DNA of 64,000 bases. Source: JAFGGG01 sp964634205. GTDB lineage: Bacteria > Spirochaetota > Spirochaetia > SZUA-6 > RPPD01. Made by a program: the position numbers and the translations under genes. The stretch spans positions 56,662-120,661 of the forward strand of contig CAZWKE010000005.1 in the NCBI GenBank assembly GCA_964634205.1, in the 5' to 3' direction. How positions within the stretch are numbered: the stretch's first letter is position 1; each line of letters begins with the position of its first letter. The notes under the pieces were generated by a model, which saw only the letters and a program-made list of their open reading frames with translations, was not told the DNA's origin and ran no database searches. Positions 33,376 to 42,865 of this stretch are shown piece by piece.

Positions 33376-33408
33376 TTTCAAAAAGATTTTTTACTCATAT
33401 TCAAATTT

Positions 33409-34353
33409 ATGGAACAGCTGACGAATCTTTTAGAAGTATCGTATACCAATTCGGAGATCAATTCACTTATAGCCGCCACCTCGGAAAATAAAAGCGTCTA
33501 TACCAGGCATTTTAATCAGGCGGAAGAGTTTTTCTTGAAATTACCCGCGCTCTTTACCGTTCCCCATTTTCCGGTCCATCATAATATATTAAAAAAGGAA
33601 CCCGATTCCGCATATTTGAACAATCTTACCTTTATTATTTCACAGTTGATGGAGGTGGTCCCCGAGGTTTTTGCGGGACTCACCTATTGGTTTGACGCGG
33701 AGGATATTCACCGGCCCGTTTTTTTCAAGCTTTACCGGCATGAGTCGGATCTTTTTCTTTATCTTCTGAAAATGGATCTTACCTTTCGTCACGCGGCCCA
33801 TGAAGTCATAGAGAAGGGGGATAACGATACCACGCCGTACTACCGCGCCAGGCAGCTTTTTTTGGAAGCACAGCTTATTCCCGTAACGCAGGTAATCCAA
33901 AAAGCCGGGGGGGCAAGCGGTTTTGTGATAAACCAGTTAATTTCCCAGACCTGGATCGGTGAACGGGGCAGGGGATATTTTGTGCAGGGCATATGGATGG
34001 ATGATGACCTGAGTAAGTTTTTCAGCAAACTGTTCGTACCGCCGGGGGTTCGTATCTATCCGTATTACCCCTATACCTGCAAGTATAAGACGATCTGCAG
34101 GAATGTTATTACCTTGGCTCCGCAGTTCCGGGCAAAGGGTTTAGACAATTTTCTTAAAGTAATTGACTTCTTGAGTCCGCATCTGACCGATATACAGAAT
34201 GACCTGCGGGAGTCGTCTTTTTCGGACGGCCTGACTCATTTTCGCAGTCTGAAGCCGGAGGTACCCGGTGCGTTATGCAGCGAGTGGAAAAATGTAGCGG
34301 TACGGGTTTATTTGAATGAACAAGGGATGAGGGAATTTATCGTTGAAGATTAA
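33409..34353 (+). CDS. Hypothetical protein between queD and murD
   Basis: A 314-residue cytoplasmic-looking protein with no signal peptide or membrane segment. I recognise no family. It is rich in Phe, Tyr and Leu. Notable stretches are GLTYWFDAEDIHRPVFFKLY, FRHAAHEVIEKGD and IGERGRGYFVQGIW. The 3' end overlaps murD by 11 nt, so the two are coupled in translation. A link to peptidoglycan synthesis is only guilt by association. The ATG has no Shine-Dalgarno sequence. Confidence 0.65.
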   Translation: MEQLTNLLEVSYTNSEINSLIAATSENKSVYTRHFNQAEEFFLKLPALFTVPHFPVHHNILKKEPDSAYLNNLTFIISQLMEVVPEVFAGLTYWFDAEDIHRPVFFKLYRHESDLFLYLLKMDLTFRHAAHEVIEKGDNDTTPYYRARQLFLEAQLIPVTQVIQKAGGASGFVINQLISQTWIGERGRGYFVQGIWMDDDLSKFFSKLFVPPGVRIYPYYPYTCKYKTICRNVITLAPQFRAKGLDNFLKVIDFLSPHLTDIQNDLRESSFSDGLTHFRSLKPEVPGALCSEWKNVAVRVYLNEQGMREFIVED

Positions 34354-35731
34354 TGGAAAATCGATTTCAAAATTGCGTGTTACCGTGATGGGGCTGGGCT
34401 TGCACGGCGGCGGACTTGCCTCAGCCTTATTTTTTGCGCGGCGGGGGGCCCGTGTGACGGTAACGGATATAAGAGAAAGAGAAGAGCTTTTATCCTCAAT
34501 CGAGAAACTTGCGGGATACGATATACGCTATGTGCTCGGTCGGCACAATGAGGATGATTTTATCCACACGGACATGGTAATAAAAAATCCGGGGGTAACG
34601 GCTGACTCGCCCTTTGTACGGGCGGCACGCACCCATAACGTGCCCGTGGAAAGTGATATCTCCATATTCCTTTCTCTCTGTAACAACCCCCTGATCGCCG
34701 TGACCGGAAGTAAAGGAAAATCCACCACCGTTTCCGCCTTGTTCCATTGTTTGCGCGCGCACAATCCCCGTACACGGTTGGGAGGCAATATTACGGTTTC
34801 ACCGTTGACGTTTGTTGAGGAACTGGGGGAGGATGATCCCGTGATCCTGGAGCTTTCCTCCTGGCAGCTTGCGGATTTAAAGGGTAACAAACGTTTTATG
34901 CCGAAAATAGCGATCATAACCAACATTTTACCCGATCATATGAATAGATATGCGAACATGGAAGAATATGTGGCGGATAAAAAAATAATTTATGCCAATC
35001 AAACCCGGGATGACTTCTCGATTTTTAATTTTGATGACCCGTACTGTCTTGAATTTTTGCGTGAAAGCAAAGCCGGCCGCCTGGTTTTTTCGGCCAATCC
35101 GTTGCCCGACGAAATGGCCGGCGCGTGGCTGGAGCAGGGTAATGGATACGCAAGAATCGAGAACGGGGCCAGGGTTCACCTGCTGGGTAAAAAACTCTCC
35201 GTAATGGGCAATCATAACCGGCTGAACCTGCTCTGTGCCGGTCTGGGCCTTTACCTGTTCGGATTGGCGCCGAATTTTATCCGTAAAAACCTGGCAGGAT
35301 TTCCCGGAATTGAACATCGTTTGGAAAAGGTCCGTGAAAAGCAGGGGGTGAGCTTTTATAATGATTCCGCCTCCACCATCCCCCAGGCGGTTGTGGCGGC
35401 GATAAACAGCATTACGGCGCCGCTTGTGCTGATAACGGGAGGGACCGATAAAAACATCGATTTCAGCCCGTTACGAACTATCGTCCGCAAACCGCGGACT
35501 ATCATTCTTCTGCAGGGCACCGCCACCCAAAAGATCATCGCGATTCTCGAAGAGGCGGAGGTTTCCTATCTGGGGCCCTTCCGGGACCTGAAAGCGGCCG
35601 TGGACTGTGCGGTCGAACATGCCCTGTCCGGAACCGCCGTGGTATTTTCACCGGGATGCGCGTCATTCGGTATGTTTTTAAATGAATTCGATCGAGGGAA
35701 AAAATATAAAACTATTGTGGAGTCTCTTTAA
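34343..35731 (+). CDS. murD: UDP-N-acetylmuramoylalanine-D-glutamate ligase MurD
   Basis: MurD adds D-Glu to UDP-MurNAc-L-Ala. The 462-residue Mur ligase has ATP loop VTGSKGKSTTVSAL, LELSSWQLADLKG, TNILPDHMNRY, GIEHRLEKVREKQGVSFYNDSAS (in part) and GGTDKNIDF. The start is TTG at 34343 with GAGGG about 9 nt upstream; no ATG precedes the conserved GLGLHGGGLA. It overlaps the unknown gene upstream by 11 nt. Confidence 0.94.
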   Translation: MKINGKSISKLRVTVMGLGLHGGGLASALFFARRGARVTVTDIREREELLSSIEKLAGYDIRYVLGRHNEDDFIHTDMVIKNPGVTADSPFVRAARTHNVPVESDISIFLSLCNNPLIAVTGSKGKSTTVSALFHCLRAHNPRTRLGGNITVSPLTFVEELGEDDPVILELSSWQLADLKGNKRFMPKIAIITNILPDHMNRYANMEEYVADKKIIYANQTRDDFSIFNFDDPYCLEFLRESKAGRLVFSANPLPDEMAGAWLEQGNGYARIENGARVHLLGKKLSVMGNHNRLNLLCAGLGLYLFGLAPNFIRKNLAGFPGIEHRLEKVREKQGVSFYNDSASTIPQAVVAAINSITAPLVLITGGTDKNIDFSPLRTIVRKPRTIILLQGTATQKIIAILEEAEVSYLGPFRDLKAAVDCAVEHALSGTAVVFSPGCASFGMFLNEFDRGKKYKTIVESL

Positions 35732-35761
35732 AAAAAGAAAATTGTGGATACAATTAATAGT

Positions 35762-38700
35762 ATGAAGGGGATCAGAAAAAATAATCATCGCCGCGGTACA
35801 ATCGGTATTCTTGTGGACCCCGCATTTACCTTCAGGGCGGAGCAGGTTTTTGCCGGTGTGGAAAGTGTCGCCCTGGAGAAAGACCTTAATATCCTGTGTT
35901 TTGAGGCGGAAGGCATTATTTCCGCGGAAGACATCAGTAAGAGTACGATGCTCTCCTTCGATATAATCAATAAAAAGAATGTTGACGGTTTGATCGTCAT
36001 GTCCGAGACCATCGGTCGTTACGCGGGGAGAAAATGCATCGGCAACCTGTTGAAGAAATATTACCCGCTTCCGCTGGTGAATATGGGAATAAAAATTAAA
36101 AACGTCCCATCGGTGTTGATCGATAAAGGCGCGGGACTGCAGCGCCTTATGCGTCACCTGATCAAGGAGCATAAAAAGCAGAATATTGCTTTGGTGACGG
36201 GACCTGCGGAGACCCGGGAAATGCGGAATCTGGAAAGGGTCTACCTCAGGACGTTAAAACAGTTCAAGTTGACTTCGCATTCGGATTTAATTGTGGGAGC
36301 TGATTTCGATTATTATGGCGGCAAAGAAGCGGTTCGGGTATTATTGGAAGAGCGACAGGCGCATATTGATACCATTATTACCCTGAATGCGGAAGTGGCT
36401 TCGGGTACTATTATGGGCCTGCAGGAGCGCGGCTGCCGCGTCCCGGGGCAGGTGGCCGTTGTGGGATTTGAGGATCAGAAGTATGACCAGGAAAATCTAC
36501 TGCCCCTTACCGTTTTAAAGATGCCGTTCTTTGAATGCGGTAAAAAAGCAGCGGAAATCTTATGTAAACAGCTGAAAAAAGACCGGGTACCTCCGATCAC
36601 CACCCTTGATCCCGAGCTTGTCATCCGCGAATCATGCGGATGTATTTCGGAACCGCTGGAGGTTCAGATGGGTTTTCAGGATACAGCGGCACAAAAAGCG
36701 CCGCCTGAGACCGTTGTTTTAAGAAAATCGGACAAGCAAACAATGATGAGGAACATGTTGCGCCTCTATCCCCATCTGAATAATCAAAGTAAAAAAACCA
36801 TAAAGGCCCTGATCCTTGAACTTATCGACGCGCTTACGGAGGATATCAAACAGGGTTCGCAGAATAAGTTCCTGACAAAATGGAAGGAGTTCCTCTATCA
36901 GCATATTGCCAGTGGGATCAACATTACGGATAAATTTGCCCTACTTCAGATGTTACGCAAATATGCGCTTACCTGCAGTGAAAAACCGTCAGGCAGGCAG
37001 GCGGTGGAAGCAATGATGTTTAAAGCGATCGCCGTGGCGGGTTGTGCGTCCGAAAAACGTGATGTCTACAAAAATATCAGGGAGATGGAACAGGGGAAAA
37101 CCATCGAAAAAATAGAACAAGAACTGCTTATGGCTTTAGACGTGGATAAACTGGCGGAGATTGTATGCGAGACCTTCCCATCAATAGATGTAACCGGTTG
37201 TTTTATTTCCCTCTATGAGGAGGTACAGGACCCGCTCCAGTATTCGCGTTTGTTGATTGCGTTTTACAACAAGCGCCTTCGGCATATCCATCAGAAAGAT
37301 ATTCGCTTCCTGACCAATCGCCTTGTTCCGCCGGGGATGCTTCCTTCCCGGCATCGTTATACCTTTTTTATCGAGACATTATCGCATGAAAATGAACCGT
37401 TAGGGTTACTGGTGCTGGAACTGGGAAAAACGAATCTAAAAATATGCGAGTTTTTAAAAAAACGCATAAGTACGGCAATCAAGGGCTTAAAACGGCTCGA
37501 GGAAGTGAAGATACAGGCCCAAAACCTGGAAAACCTTGTATCCTCACGGACTTTTGACCTGTCCCAAACAAACAGACAACTGCAGGAAGAAATAATTGTC
37601 CGCCTGCGGGCCGAAGAGGAGCTGCGCAAGAGTGAGGAGCGTTATCGCCGCTGGTTTGAGGATGATTTTACGGGTGATTTTATCGCTGATGCCAAGGGAG
37701 ATATTATCGCCTGCAACCCCGCGTTTGCCAAGATCTTCGGATTTAATTCTTTGCGGGAGGCCATGAGGTCCAATTTCGGTGATTTTTACCCGAACAAGTC
37801 CGCCCTGGAAGACTTTTTTACCCTACTTAATGTGGTAAAACGGATTGAGTACTATGAGGCTGAGTTTTTACGGCCCAATGGAAGTTCGATCCACGTCATC
37901 GGTAACATCATCGGGAGTTTCGATAAAAAGGGCAATCTGTTGGAAATGCGGGGATACCTGTTTGATAATACCGACAGGAAAAACCTGGAAGAAGAGCTGC
38001 GGCAATCCCACAAAATGGAAGCCATCGGGAGGCTTGCCGGCGGTATTGCCCATGATTTCAATAACCTGCTTACCGGTATTATGGGATACAGCGAAATAAT
38101 GCTGCAATCCCTGGACGGGCACAGCTCTTTACGCAAGGAGGTTGAGGAAATAAAAAAGGCGGCCAAAAGCGCTGCTTCCCTGACCCGTCAGCTGCTTGCC
38201 TTCAGCCGAAAACAGGTCCTGCAGCCTTCGTTGTTAAATCTTAACCATGTGATTATGGATATGAATGAAATGCTGAAACGCCTGATCGGAGAGCATATCA
38301 GACTTAATACAAGACTGGACAGAAACCTTGCCAATGTGAAAGCGGACCGCGGCCAGATAGAGCAGGTGATCATGAATCTTGTTTTAAACTCACGCGATGC
38401 GCTGCCTGACGGCGGTGAAATCCTGATCGAATCACAGGGCATTACCGTGACCGAAACAAGCATGATACACATCCCGGACATTCAGAACGGTAAGTACAGT
38501 GTTATATCCGTGCGTGACAATGGGATCGGCATGAATCCTGAAATTCAATCTCATATTTTTGAGCCGTTTTTTACCACAAAAAAAGAGGGCAAGGGTGTGG
38601 GGCTGGGTCTCTCTACGGTTTACGGTATTATGACCCAAAGCGGTGGTTATACCGAGGTGATCAGTGAACCGGGGCAGGGGACCACCGTACGGATTTATCT

Positions 38701-39133
38701 TCCGCAATTTGCAGAAGAGGCCGAGTACGACGGCAGAGAGGTCAGGCACCCGGAGCGAATCAGAATTAAAAAGACTGTTTTAATTGTCGAAGATGAGCAG
38801 ATTGTCAGGGACCTTGCCAAAAAAATTCTGGTCCAGGCCGGTTATCATGTACTCTCCGCACAAAACGGCCGGGAGGCCATCCTTGTCTGCAAAAAGATGA
38901 AGGACCAGCTTGATCTGTTGGTATCGGATGTCATTATGCCCGGAATGAACGGGCTGGAGCTGGCGGACAAAATGGCCTCTCTGCAACCCGGGTTAAAGGT
39001 ACTGTTTATGTCCGGGTATACGGACAAAGCGATTATTCATGAAGCGGTTATGAAAAGAGGTATTAACTTCATCCAAAAACCGTTTACCCCTGAAGTATTC
39101 TTACAGAAGGTCAGCGAAATGCTGCTGAAATAA
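35762..39133 (+). CDS. Soluble hybrid sensor histidine kinase with a LacI-type ligand-binding domain
   Basis: A 1123-residue protein with domains in this order. A periplasmic-binding-protein/LacI-like sensor (residues about 10-300) ends in VIRESCGC. A helical region and coiled coil reach 620, then PAS (about 620-740). HisKA has the phospho-acceptor His764 in GGIAHDFNNLL. The HATPase domain covers about 870-985 (NSRDALPDGG, NGIGM, GLGLSTVYGI). REC (about 1003-1123) has Asp1056 in VSDVIMPG. There is no signal peptide, membrane helix or HTH, so it should sense an intracellular ligand, perhaps a sugar. ATG 35762 is preceded by TACAAT (35749-35754) with 7 nt between and no Shine-Dalgarno sequence; GTG 35744 is the alternative start. 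Confidence 0.87.
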   Translation: MKGIRKNNHRRGTIGILVDPAFTFRAEQVFAGVESVALEKDLNILCFEAEGIISAEDISKSTMLSFDIINKKNVDGLIVMSETIGRYAGRKCIGNLLKKYYPLPLVNMGIKIKNVPSVLIDKGAGLQRLMRHLIKEHKKQNIALVTGPAETREMRNLERVYLRTLKQFKLTSHSDLIVGADFDYYGGKEAVRVLLEERQAHIDTIITLNAEVASGTIMGLQERGCRVPGQVAVVGFEDQKYDQENLLPLTVLKMPFFECGKKAAEILCKQLKKDRVPPITTLDPELVIRESCGCISEPLEVQMGFQDTAAQKAPPETVVLRKSDKQTMMRNMLRLYPHLNNQSKKTIKALILELIDALTEDIKQGSQNKFLTKWKEFLYQHIASGINITDKFALLQMLRKYALTCSEKPSGRQAVEAMMFKAIAVAGCASEKRDVYKNIREMEQGKTIEKIEQELLMALDVDKLAEIVCETFPSIDVTGCFISLYEEVQDPLQYSRLLIAFYNKRLRHIHQKDIRFLTNRLVPPGMLPSRHRYTFFIETLSHENEPLGLLVLELGKTNLKICEFLKKRISTAIKGLKRLEEVKIQAQNLENLVSSRTFDLSQTNRQLQEEIIVRLRAEEELRKSEERYRRWFEDDFTGDFIADAKGDIIACNPAFAKIFGFNSLREAMRSNFGDFYPNKSALEDFFTLLNVVKRIEYYEAEFLRPNGSSIHVIGNIIGSFDKKGNLLEMRGYLFDNTDRKNLEEELRQSHKMEAIGRLAGGIAHDFNNLLTGIMGYSEIMLQSLDGHSSLRKEVEEIKKAAKSAASLTRQLLAFSRKQVLQPSLLNLNHVIMDMNEMLKRLIGEHIRLNTRLDRNLANVKADRGQIEQVIMNLVLNSRDALPDGGEILIESQGITVTETSMIHIPDIQNGKYSVISVRDNGIGMNPEIQSHIFEPFFTTKKEGKGVGLGLSTVYGIMTQSGGYTEVISEPGQGTTVRIYLPQFAEEAEYDGREVRHPERIRIKKTVLIVEDEQIVRDLAKKILVQAGYHVLSAQNGREAILVCKKMKDQLDLLVSDVIMPGMNGLELADKMASLQPGLKVLFMSGYTDKAIIHEAVMKRGINFIQKPFTPEVFLQKVSEMLLK

Positions 39134-39745
39134 TCACCACGTTTCTTGATCCCCGAGGTGCTGCAAAATAACCTGTATGGCCCTGGCCGCTTTGCCGCGA
39201 TGTGAGACGGTGTCCTTCTGCTCGGCACTTAATTCGGCTACCGTACAGGCAAACTCCGGTAGATAGAACAGGGGATCATACCCGAACCCGGCCGTACCCC
39301 TTGGAGTGGCGGCAATTTCTCCCTGTAAGGTTTCCTGAGCCGTAAAAACACGGTATTCATCCAGTTTGAGCACCATGCAGCAGACAAAACAGGCTGTTCT
39401 GTGTTGTTCACTCTGCATTTGAGAAAGCAGATAGCTGTTTCGTTCACGATCGCTGAGTGGATGTTCCGGGTCTGCGGCCCCGTACCGCGCGGAGTAGATG
39501 CCGGGACTCCCTCCGAGACTTTTCACACAAAGTCCGGAATCATCGGCCAGTACCGGTTGTTTTACCAAACGATACAATGCCTGTGCTTTGCCGTCGGCAT
39601 TTGCCAGGAAGCTTTCACCTTCTTCTTTATAAGAAAAAAATATCCCTGCCTGGGACGGCAGGCGCAGATCATATCCTGAAAAGATCCTCTGCAGCTCACG
39701 CTGTTTTCCCCGGTTATTACTGGCGATGTAGAGAGTGCGGCCCAT
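39134..39745 (-). CDS. rdgB: dITP/XTP pyrophosphatase (RdgB/HAM1)
   Basis: RdgB removes non-canonical purine nucleoside triphosphates (dITP, XTP) to prevent their incorporation. The 203-residue protein has IASNNRGKQREL, PVLADDSGLCVKSLGGSPGIYSARY (in part), GTAGFGYDPLFYLPE and VSHRGKAARA. It starts 7 nt after the sigma-like gene and ends 1 nt from the hybrid kinase gene. The ATG at 39745 begins the conserved N-terminus; a GTG 15 nt upstream is possible. Confidence 0.93.
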   Translation of the reverse strand: MGRTLYIASNNRGKQRELQRIFSGYDLRLPSQAGIFFSYKEEGESFLANADGKAQALYRLVKQPVLADDSGLCVKSLGGSPGIYSARYGAADPEHPLSDRERNSYLLSQMQSEQHRTACFVCCMVLKLDEYRVFTAQETLQGEIAATPRGTAGFGYDPLFYLPEFACTVAELSAEQKDTVSHRGKAARAIQVILQHLGDQETW

Positions 39746-39752
39746 ACCTGCA

Positions 39753-40589
39753 CTATACACGTTTTATTAAATGTTTCAACCTGCTGAGTGACGTGTCGAT
39801 GGTCCCTTTCGGAATAGAAAGCGCTCCGGCCATTTCGCGATGAGAAGGACTCATGGACAATCTGCGGATCCTCCGCAGTACATCCCTGAAAAGTTCATTT
39901 GTTTTCCGTAATTCATTCCGTAACTCGATTTTATTTTCACGGTTTAACTCCCTGCGGATCTTCTTTTCAAGCATAATCTTCTGTACGAACAGGCTGTTTT
40001 TTCTACGCACATAACGGGACAGGCGTTTTTGTTTGCTTTCCAATTCCGATTTGAACCGGAACACTATCCGCCGCAACCATTGTTCTTCACATCGGGTAAG
40101 TGCCGCCACCATCTCAACATGCTCAGGAGTAAGATCATCGGCCCTTTTGACCGCATAGAGAAGAAAACGCTTCCGCGCCGCCTGATTGTCGATCTTCCCT
40201 TTATTGTTAATTTCCAGGATTTTTTTAATGCGTGGATCCGGTTCAGGTTCCAGTTCCGCTGATTCCGTATAAAGCCGTCCATTTAACGCATAGAGTGACG
40301 CACTGGTATGGGCCAGCTCTTTTGAGTGCAATTTATGTTTCAGAAATGTCTTTACCCTGCGCGTGATGAGAAAACTGAGATAATACTCGAACGGCTTCCC
40401 CATATCGCGGAAGTTCTGTAAAGCTTTGATAAGGGTGGGGTAAAAATAGAGTATAAAATCATGACAATCATCCGCGTCAAAATATTTATACCTGCGGATA
40501 TATTTATAAATATGTGTCAAATAAGAATTAATCAGGTCCGGGTTTTGTCTGTCCAAACTCATGATCTTTTTTATGGCTGCCTGCTGCAT
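39753..40589 (-). CDS. Sigma-70-family-like regulator with a long central insertion
   Basis: A 278-residue protein. Residues about 38-88 resemble sigma region 2 (DADDCHDFILYFYPTLIKAL then GKPFEYYLSFLITRRVKTFL). The last ~40 residues resemble the region 4 helix-turn-helix (SPSHREMAGALSIPKGTI, then SLSRLKHLIKR). Between them lie about 150 mostly helical, very basic residues, far longer than the linker of ECF sigma factors. An alternative sigma factor or derived DNA-binding regulator is therefore likely but unproven. The ATG at 40589 is fixed by GGAGGAG 5 nt upstream. rdgB follows. Confidence 0.6.
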   Translation of the reverse strand: MQQAAIKKIMSLDRQNPDLINSYLTHIYKYIRRYKYFDADDCHDFILYFYPTLIKALQNFRDMGKPFEYYLSFLITRRVKTFLKHKLHSKELAHTSASLYALNGRLYTESAELEPEPDPRIKKILEINNKGKIDNQAARKRFLLYAVKRADDLTPEHVEMVAALTRCEEQWLRRIVFRFKSELESKQKRLSRYVRRKNSLFVQKIMLEKKIRRELNRENKIELRNELRKTNELFRDVLRRIRRLSMSPSHREMAGALSIPKGTIDTSLSRLKHLIKRV

Positions 40590-40717
40590 ACTTCTCCTCC
40601 GTTCGAATGCGTGATGCATATCAAATAGCAAGAAGCATGCCATAAACATATGTTAACCTGTTGTAAAATGGGGGTAATATTTACAATTATTTACAAACAG
40701 AACAAAAAGAAGAAAGG

Positions 40718-41680
40718 TTATTTGATAAGCTGTTTCAGTTCGGCCAGAACCAGGTCCCGAATTTCGGTAATTGAACCCTGCATGGTAAACCCGGCGGCGA
40801 GTTTGTGCCCACCGCCGCCATAACGCGCGGCGAACTGCGCCACATCATACTCGTTGTTTGACCGGAGACCGACGGAACAGAGAGTGGCGGATTCCCGGCG
40901 GATGAATACAACGATCTCATTATTTTTTACCGTTTGCAGCAGGTTATAAAGTTCATCCGAGCTGTGCAACAACTCATTCGTAGAACCCGTATCTTCCGGT
41001 AACTGGCAGGTAATAATCAGTTTATCGTCCAGGTGGCTTTCCGCCCGTAAAAGAAGCCTGGCCAGGAGCCTGCGCTGAAGAAAACTCTTTCCGCCGTAAA
41101 TCATTTTATATACCTGTTTCAGGTTTGCTCCGGTACGGGTAAGCGTGGAGACCAGGGGAAACACGTCATAGGATGCTTCATCCAGATGCCTGAAAAAGCC
41201 GGTGTCCGTGCACAATCCGAAGAGAAGCAGTAATGCCTCTTTTTTTCCCACCGTATAACCCAACCCGGTGATAAGTCGGTTGATCAGCCATGTCGTTGAG
41301 GGTGCCCGGGAATCTATAAACGTCAGTGAACTGAACTCCCGCCTGACCTTATGGTGGTCAATGATTAAAACGGGCAGGTGCTTTATTTCATTATAAAAAC
41401 TCCCGACCCGTTCGGGTGTTGAGCAGTCGACCACAATAGCGGCCGTTTTTTTCGTAACGTTTTGCTTGGACAGTGATGTGTGAAACAAGGGCTCATATTC
41501 GGCAATCTCCGGACGATCAAACGGTCCGTCGGAATAGCAGGTTGCAGTTTTCCCGATACGGTGTAAAAAAGCGGCAAGGCAAAGTTGTGAGCTGACACAG
41601 TCACCATCGGGTTCTTTGTGCCCCAAAATGAGAAAGGCTGTATAAGTGTTGATAAAATCTTTGATTTCAGCTTGTAACAT
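40718..41680 (-). CDS. nrnA: DHH/DHHA1 phosphoesterase NrnA (oligoribonuclease / pAp phosphatase type)
   Basis: A 320-residue DHH-superfamily enzyme: GHKEPDGDCVSSQL, VDCSTPERVG, IIDHHKVRREF and C-terminal DHHA1 motif GGGGHKLAAGF. NrnA-type proteins degrade short oligoribonucleotides including pApA, and dephosphorylate 3'-phosphoadenosine 5'-phosphate (pAp). Both would fit this window: CdaA makes the precursor of pApA, and CysN/C makes PAPS, whose use yields pAp. It lies 12 nt downstream of the M24 peptidase gene. Confidence 0.9.
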   Translation of the reverse strand: MLQAEIKDFINTYTAFLILGHKEPDGDCVSSQLCLAAFLHRIGKTATCYSDGPFDRPEIAEYEPLFHTSLSKQNVTKKTAAIVVDCSTPERVGSFYNEIKHLPVLIIDHHKVRREFSSLTFIDSRAPSTTWLINRLITGLGYTVGKKEALLLLFGLCTDTGFFRHLDEASYDVFPLVSTLTRTGANLKQVYKMIYGGKSFLQRRLLARLLLRAESHLDDKLIITCQLPEDTGSTNELLHSSDELYNLLQTVKNNEIVVFIRRESATLCSVGLRSNNEYDVAQFAARYGGGGHKLAAGFTMQGSITEIRDLVLAELKQLIK

Positions 41681-41692
41681 TTGCTCTTCTTC

Positions 41693-42865
41693 TTATAGGG
41701 TAAGTATCGACTCCTGGGGCGTATCCCCCGAGATTACCGCCTTGTTGTTATGGATGTATACATCGATTTCCGTACGCATGCCGAAATCACGAAAGTAAAG
41801 CCCCGGCTCGATGGAAAAACATGAACCCTCACCGAGCGGCCTTGTGTCCGGGAACTCACCCGAATCAATATTAATCCCGGATCCGTGGACATCCGCGTCA
41901 ATCGAGTGGCCGGTACGATGTTTGATATATTCACCGAAACCCGACTGCCGTAATATCTGCTCGGTATAAATATCTACGGAAGCGCCGCTCGGGGGATTGC
42001 CGCTTTTCACATTCTGTTGTATATACTGTACCGCGGCATCACGGGCCTTCCTTAAAACAGCAAACGCCTGCCCTATCCGGGGAGGTACCTCGTCCGCCAA
42101 TATCCCGACCCAGGAAATATCGGCATAAATACCGTCCGCAATATCAAGCCTGCCCCAGATATCGATCTGTACAAGATTCCCGGGAACTAATTCGGCGCCC
42201 TTTCCCGACGGGGTATAGTGGGGCAGGGCGGTATGTTTTCCCGTACCGATAATAAGGGTGGAATCCGTCACGAGATTGTATTTTTCGAACAGTTCCATGA
42301 CCCAGTCATGTACGTCCCCTTCATACAGGGGAGTGGAGGCTGCCGTCGTATGCGCGCGTATTCTGTCCCAAATTTCGTACACAATCTTATACAGTGCCTG
42401 TGCCGCCTTTTCGTGGTGTGTTATTTCCGCACCGCCAAGGTTGCTTAAGACCCGGGGAACGAGATCATGGGCGGGACAGGGCAGATACCCCAGATCCGAA
42501 AGCAGTAAGACGATTCCGTGATCGATATGCGATACCTGAGGAAATTTATCGGAATAGTTCAGCGCCACACGCGGCCCTTTCGCCGCATATTTTTTCAACA
42601 GCGCTTTAAATCCCTCCCTGTCCGCGTATACCTCTCGTTTGCCCGGCAGGTGATCAAGAATCGACTGTTCAATCCGGTGAACAATTTTTACGGGAGGTTG
42701 CTTTCGCAGAAGAAAATAAATCCATGGGCGTGTATTGGTTGCTTCGTGAGGCACGGCAAGAATTCTGTCCGCAAGGATGTCTCGATGGGCAAAATTATAA
42801 AAAAGCCATCCTGAAAGGTCCTCATCACGGATGGCTTTGCGTGCTTTATGATATAATGTCATCAA
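41693..42865 (-). CDS. M24-family metallopeptidase (Xaa-Pro aminopeptidase-like)
   Basis: A 390-residue pita-bread-fold peptidase. Candidate metal ligands are the two Asp of QIDIWG and YADISW, His in RTGHSIDADVHG, Glu in CFSIEPGLY and Glu in MRTEIDVYI. The N-terminal ~170 residues are the creatinase-like domain. There is no signal peptide. Substrate specificity, X-Pro or other, is not clear. It overlaps the upstream secreted-protein gene by 4 nt and is followed by nrnA. Confidence 0.88.
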   Translation of the reverse strand: MMTLYHKARKAIRDEDLSGWLFYNFAHRDILADRILAVPHEATNTRPWIYFLLRKQPPVKIVHRIEQSILDHLPGKREVYADREGFKALLKKYAAKGPRVALNYSDKFPQVSHIDHGIVLLLSDLGYLPCPAHDLVPRVLSNLGGAEITHHEKAAQALYKIVYEIWDRIRAHTTAASTPLYEGDVHDWVMELFEKYNLVTDSTLIIGTGKHTALPHYTPSGKGAELVPGNLVQIDIWGRLDIADGIYADISWVGILADEVPPRIGQAFAVLRKARDAAVQYIQQNVKSGNPPSGASVDIYTEQILRQSGFGEYIKHRTGHSIDADVHGSGINIDSGEFPDTRPLGEGSCFSIEPGLYFRDFGMRTEIDVYIHNNKAVISGDTPQESILTL

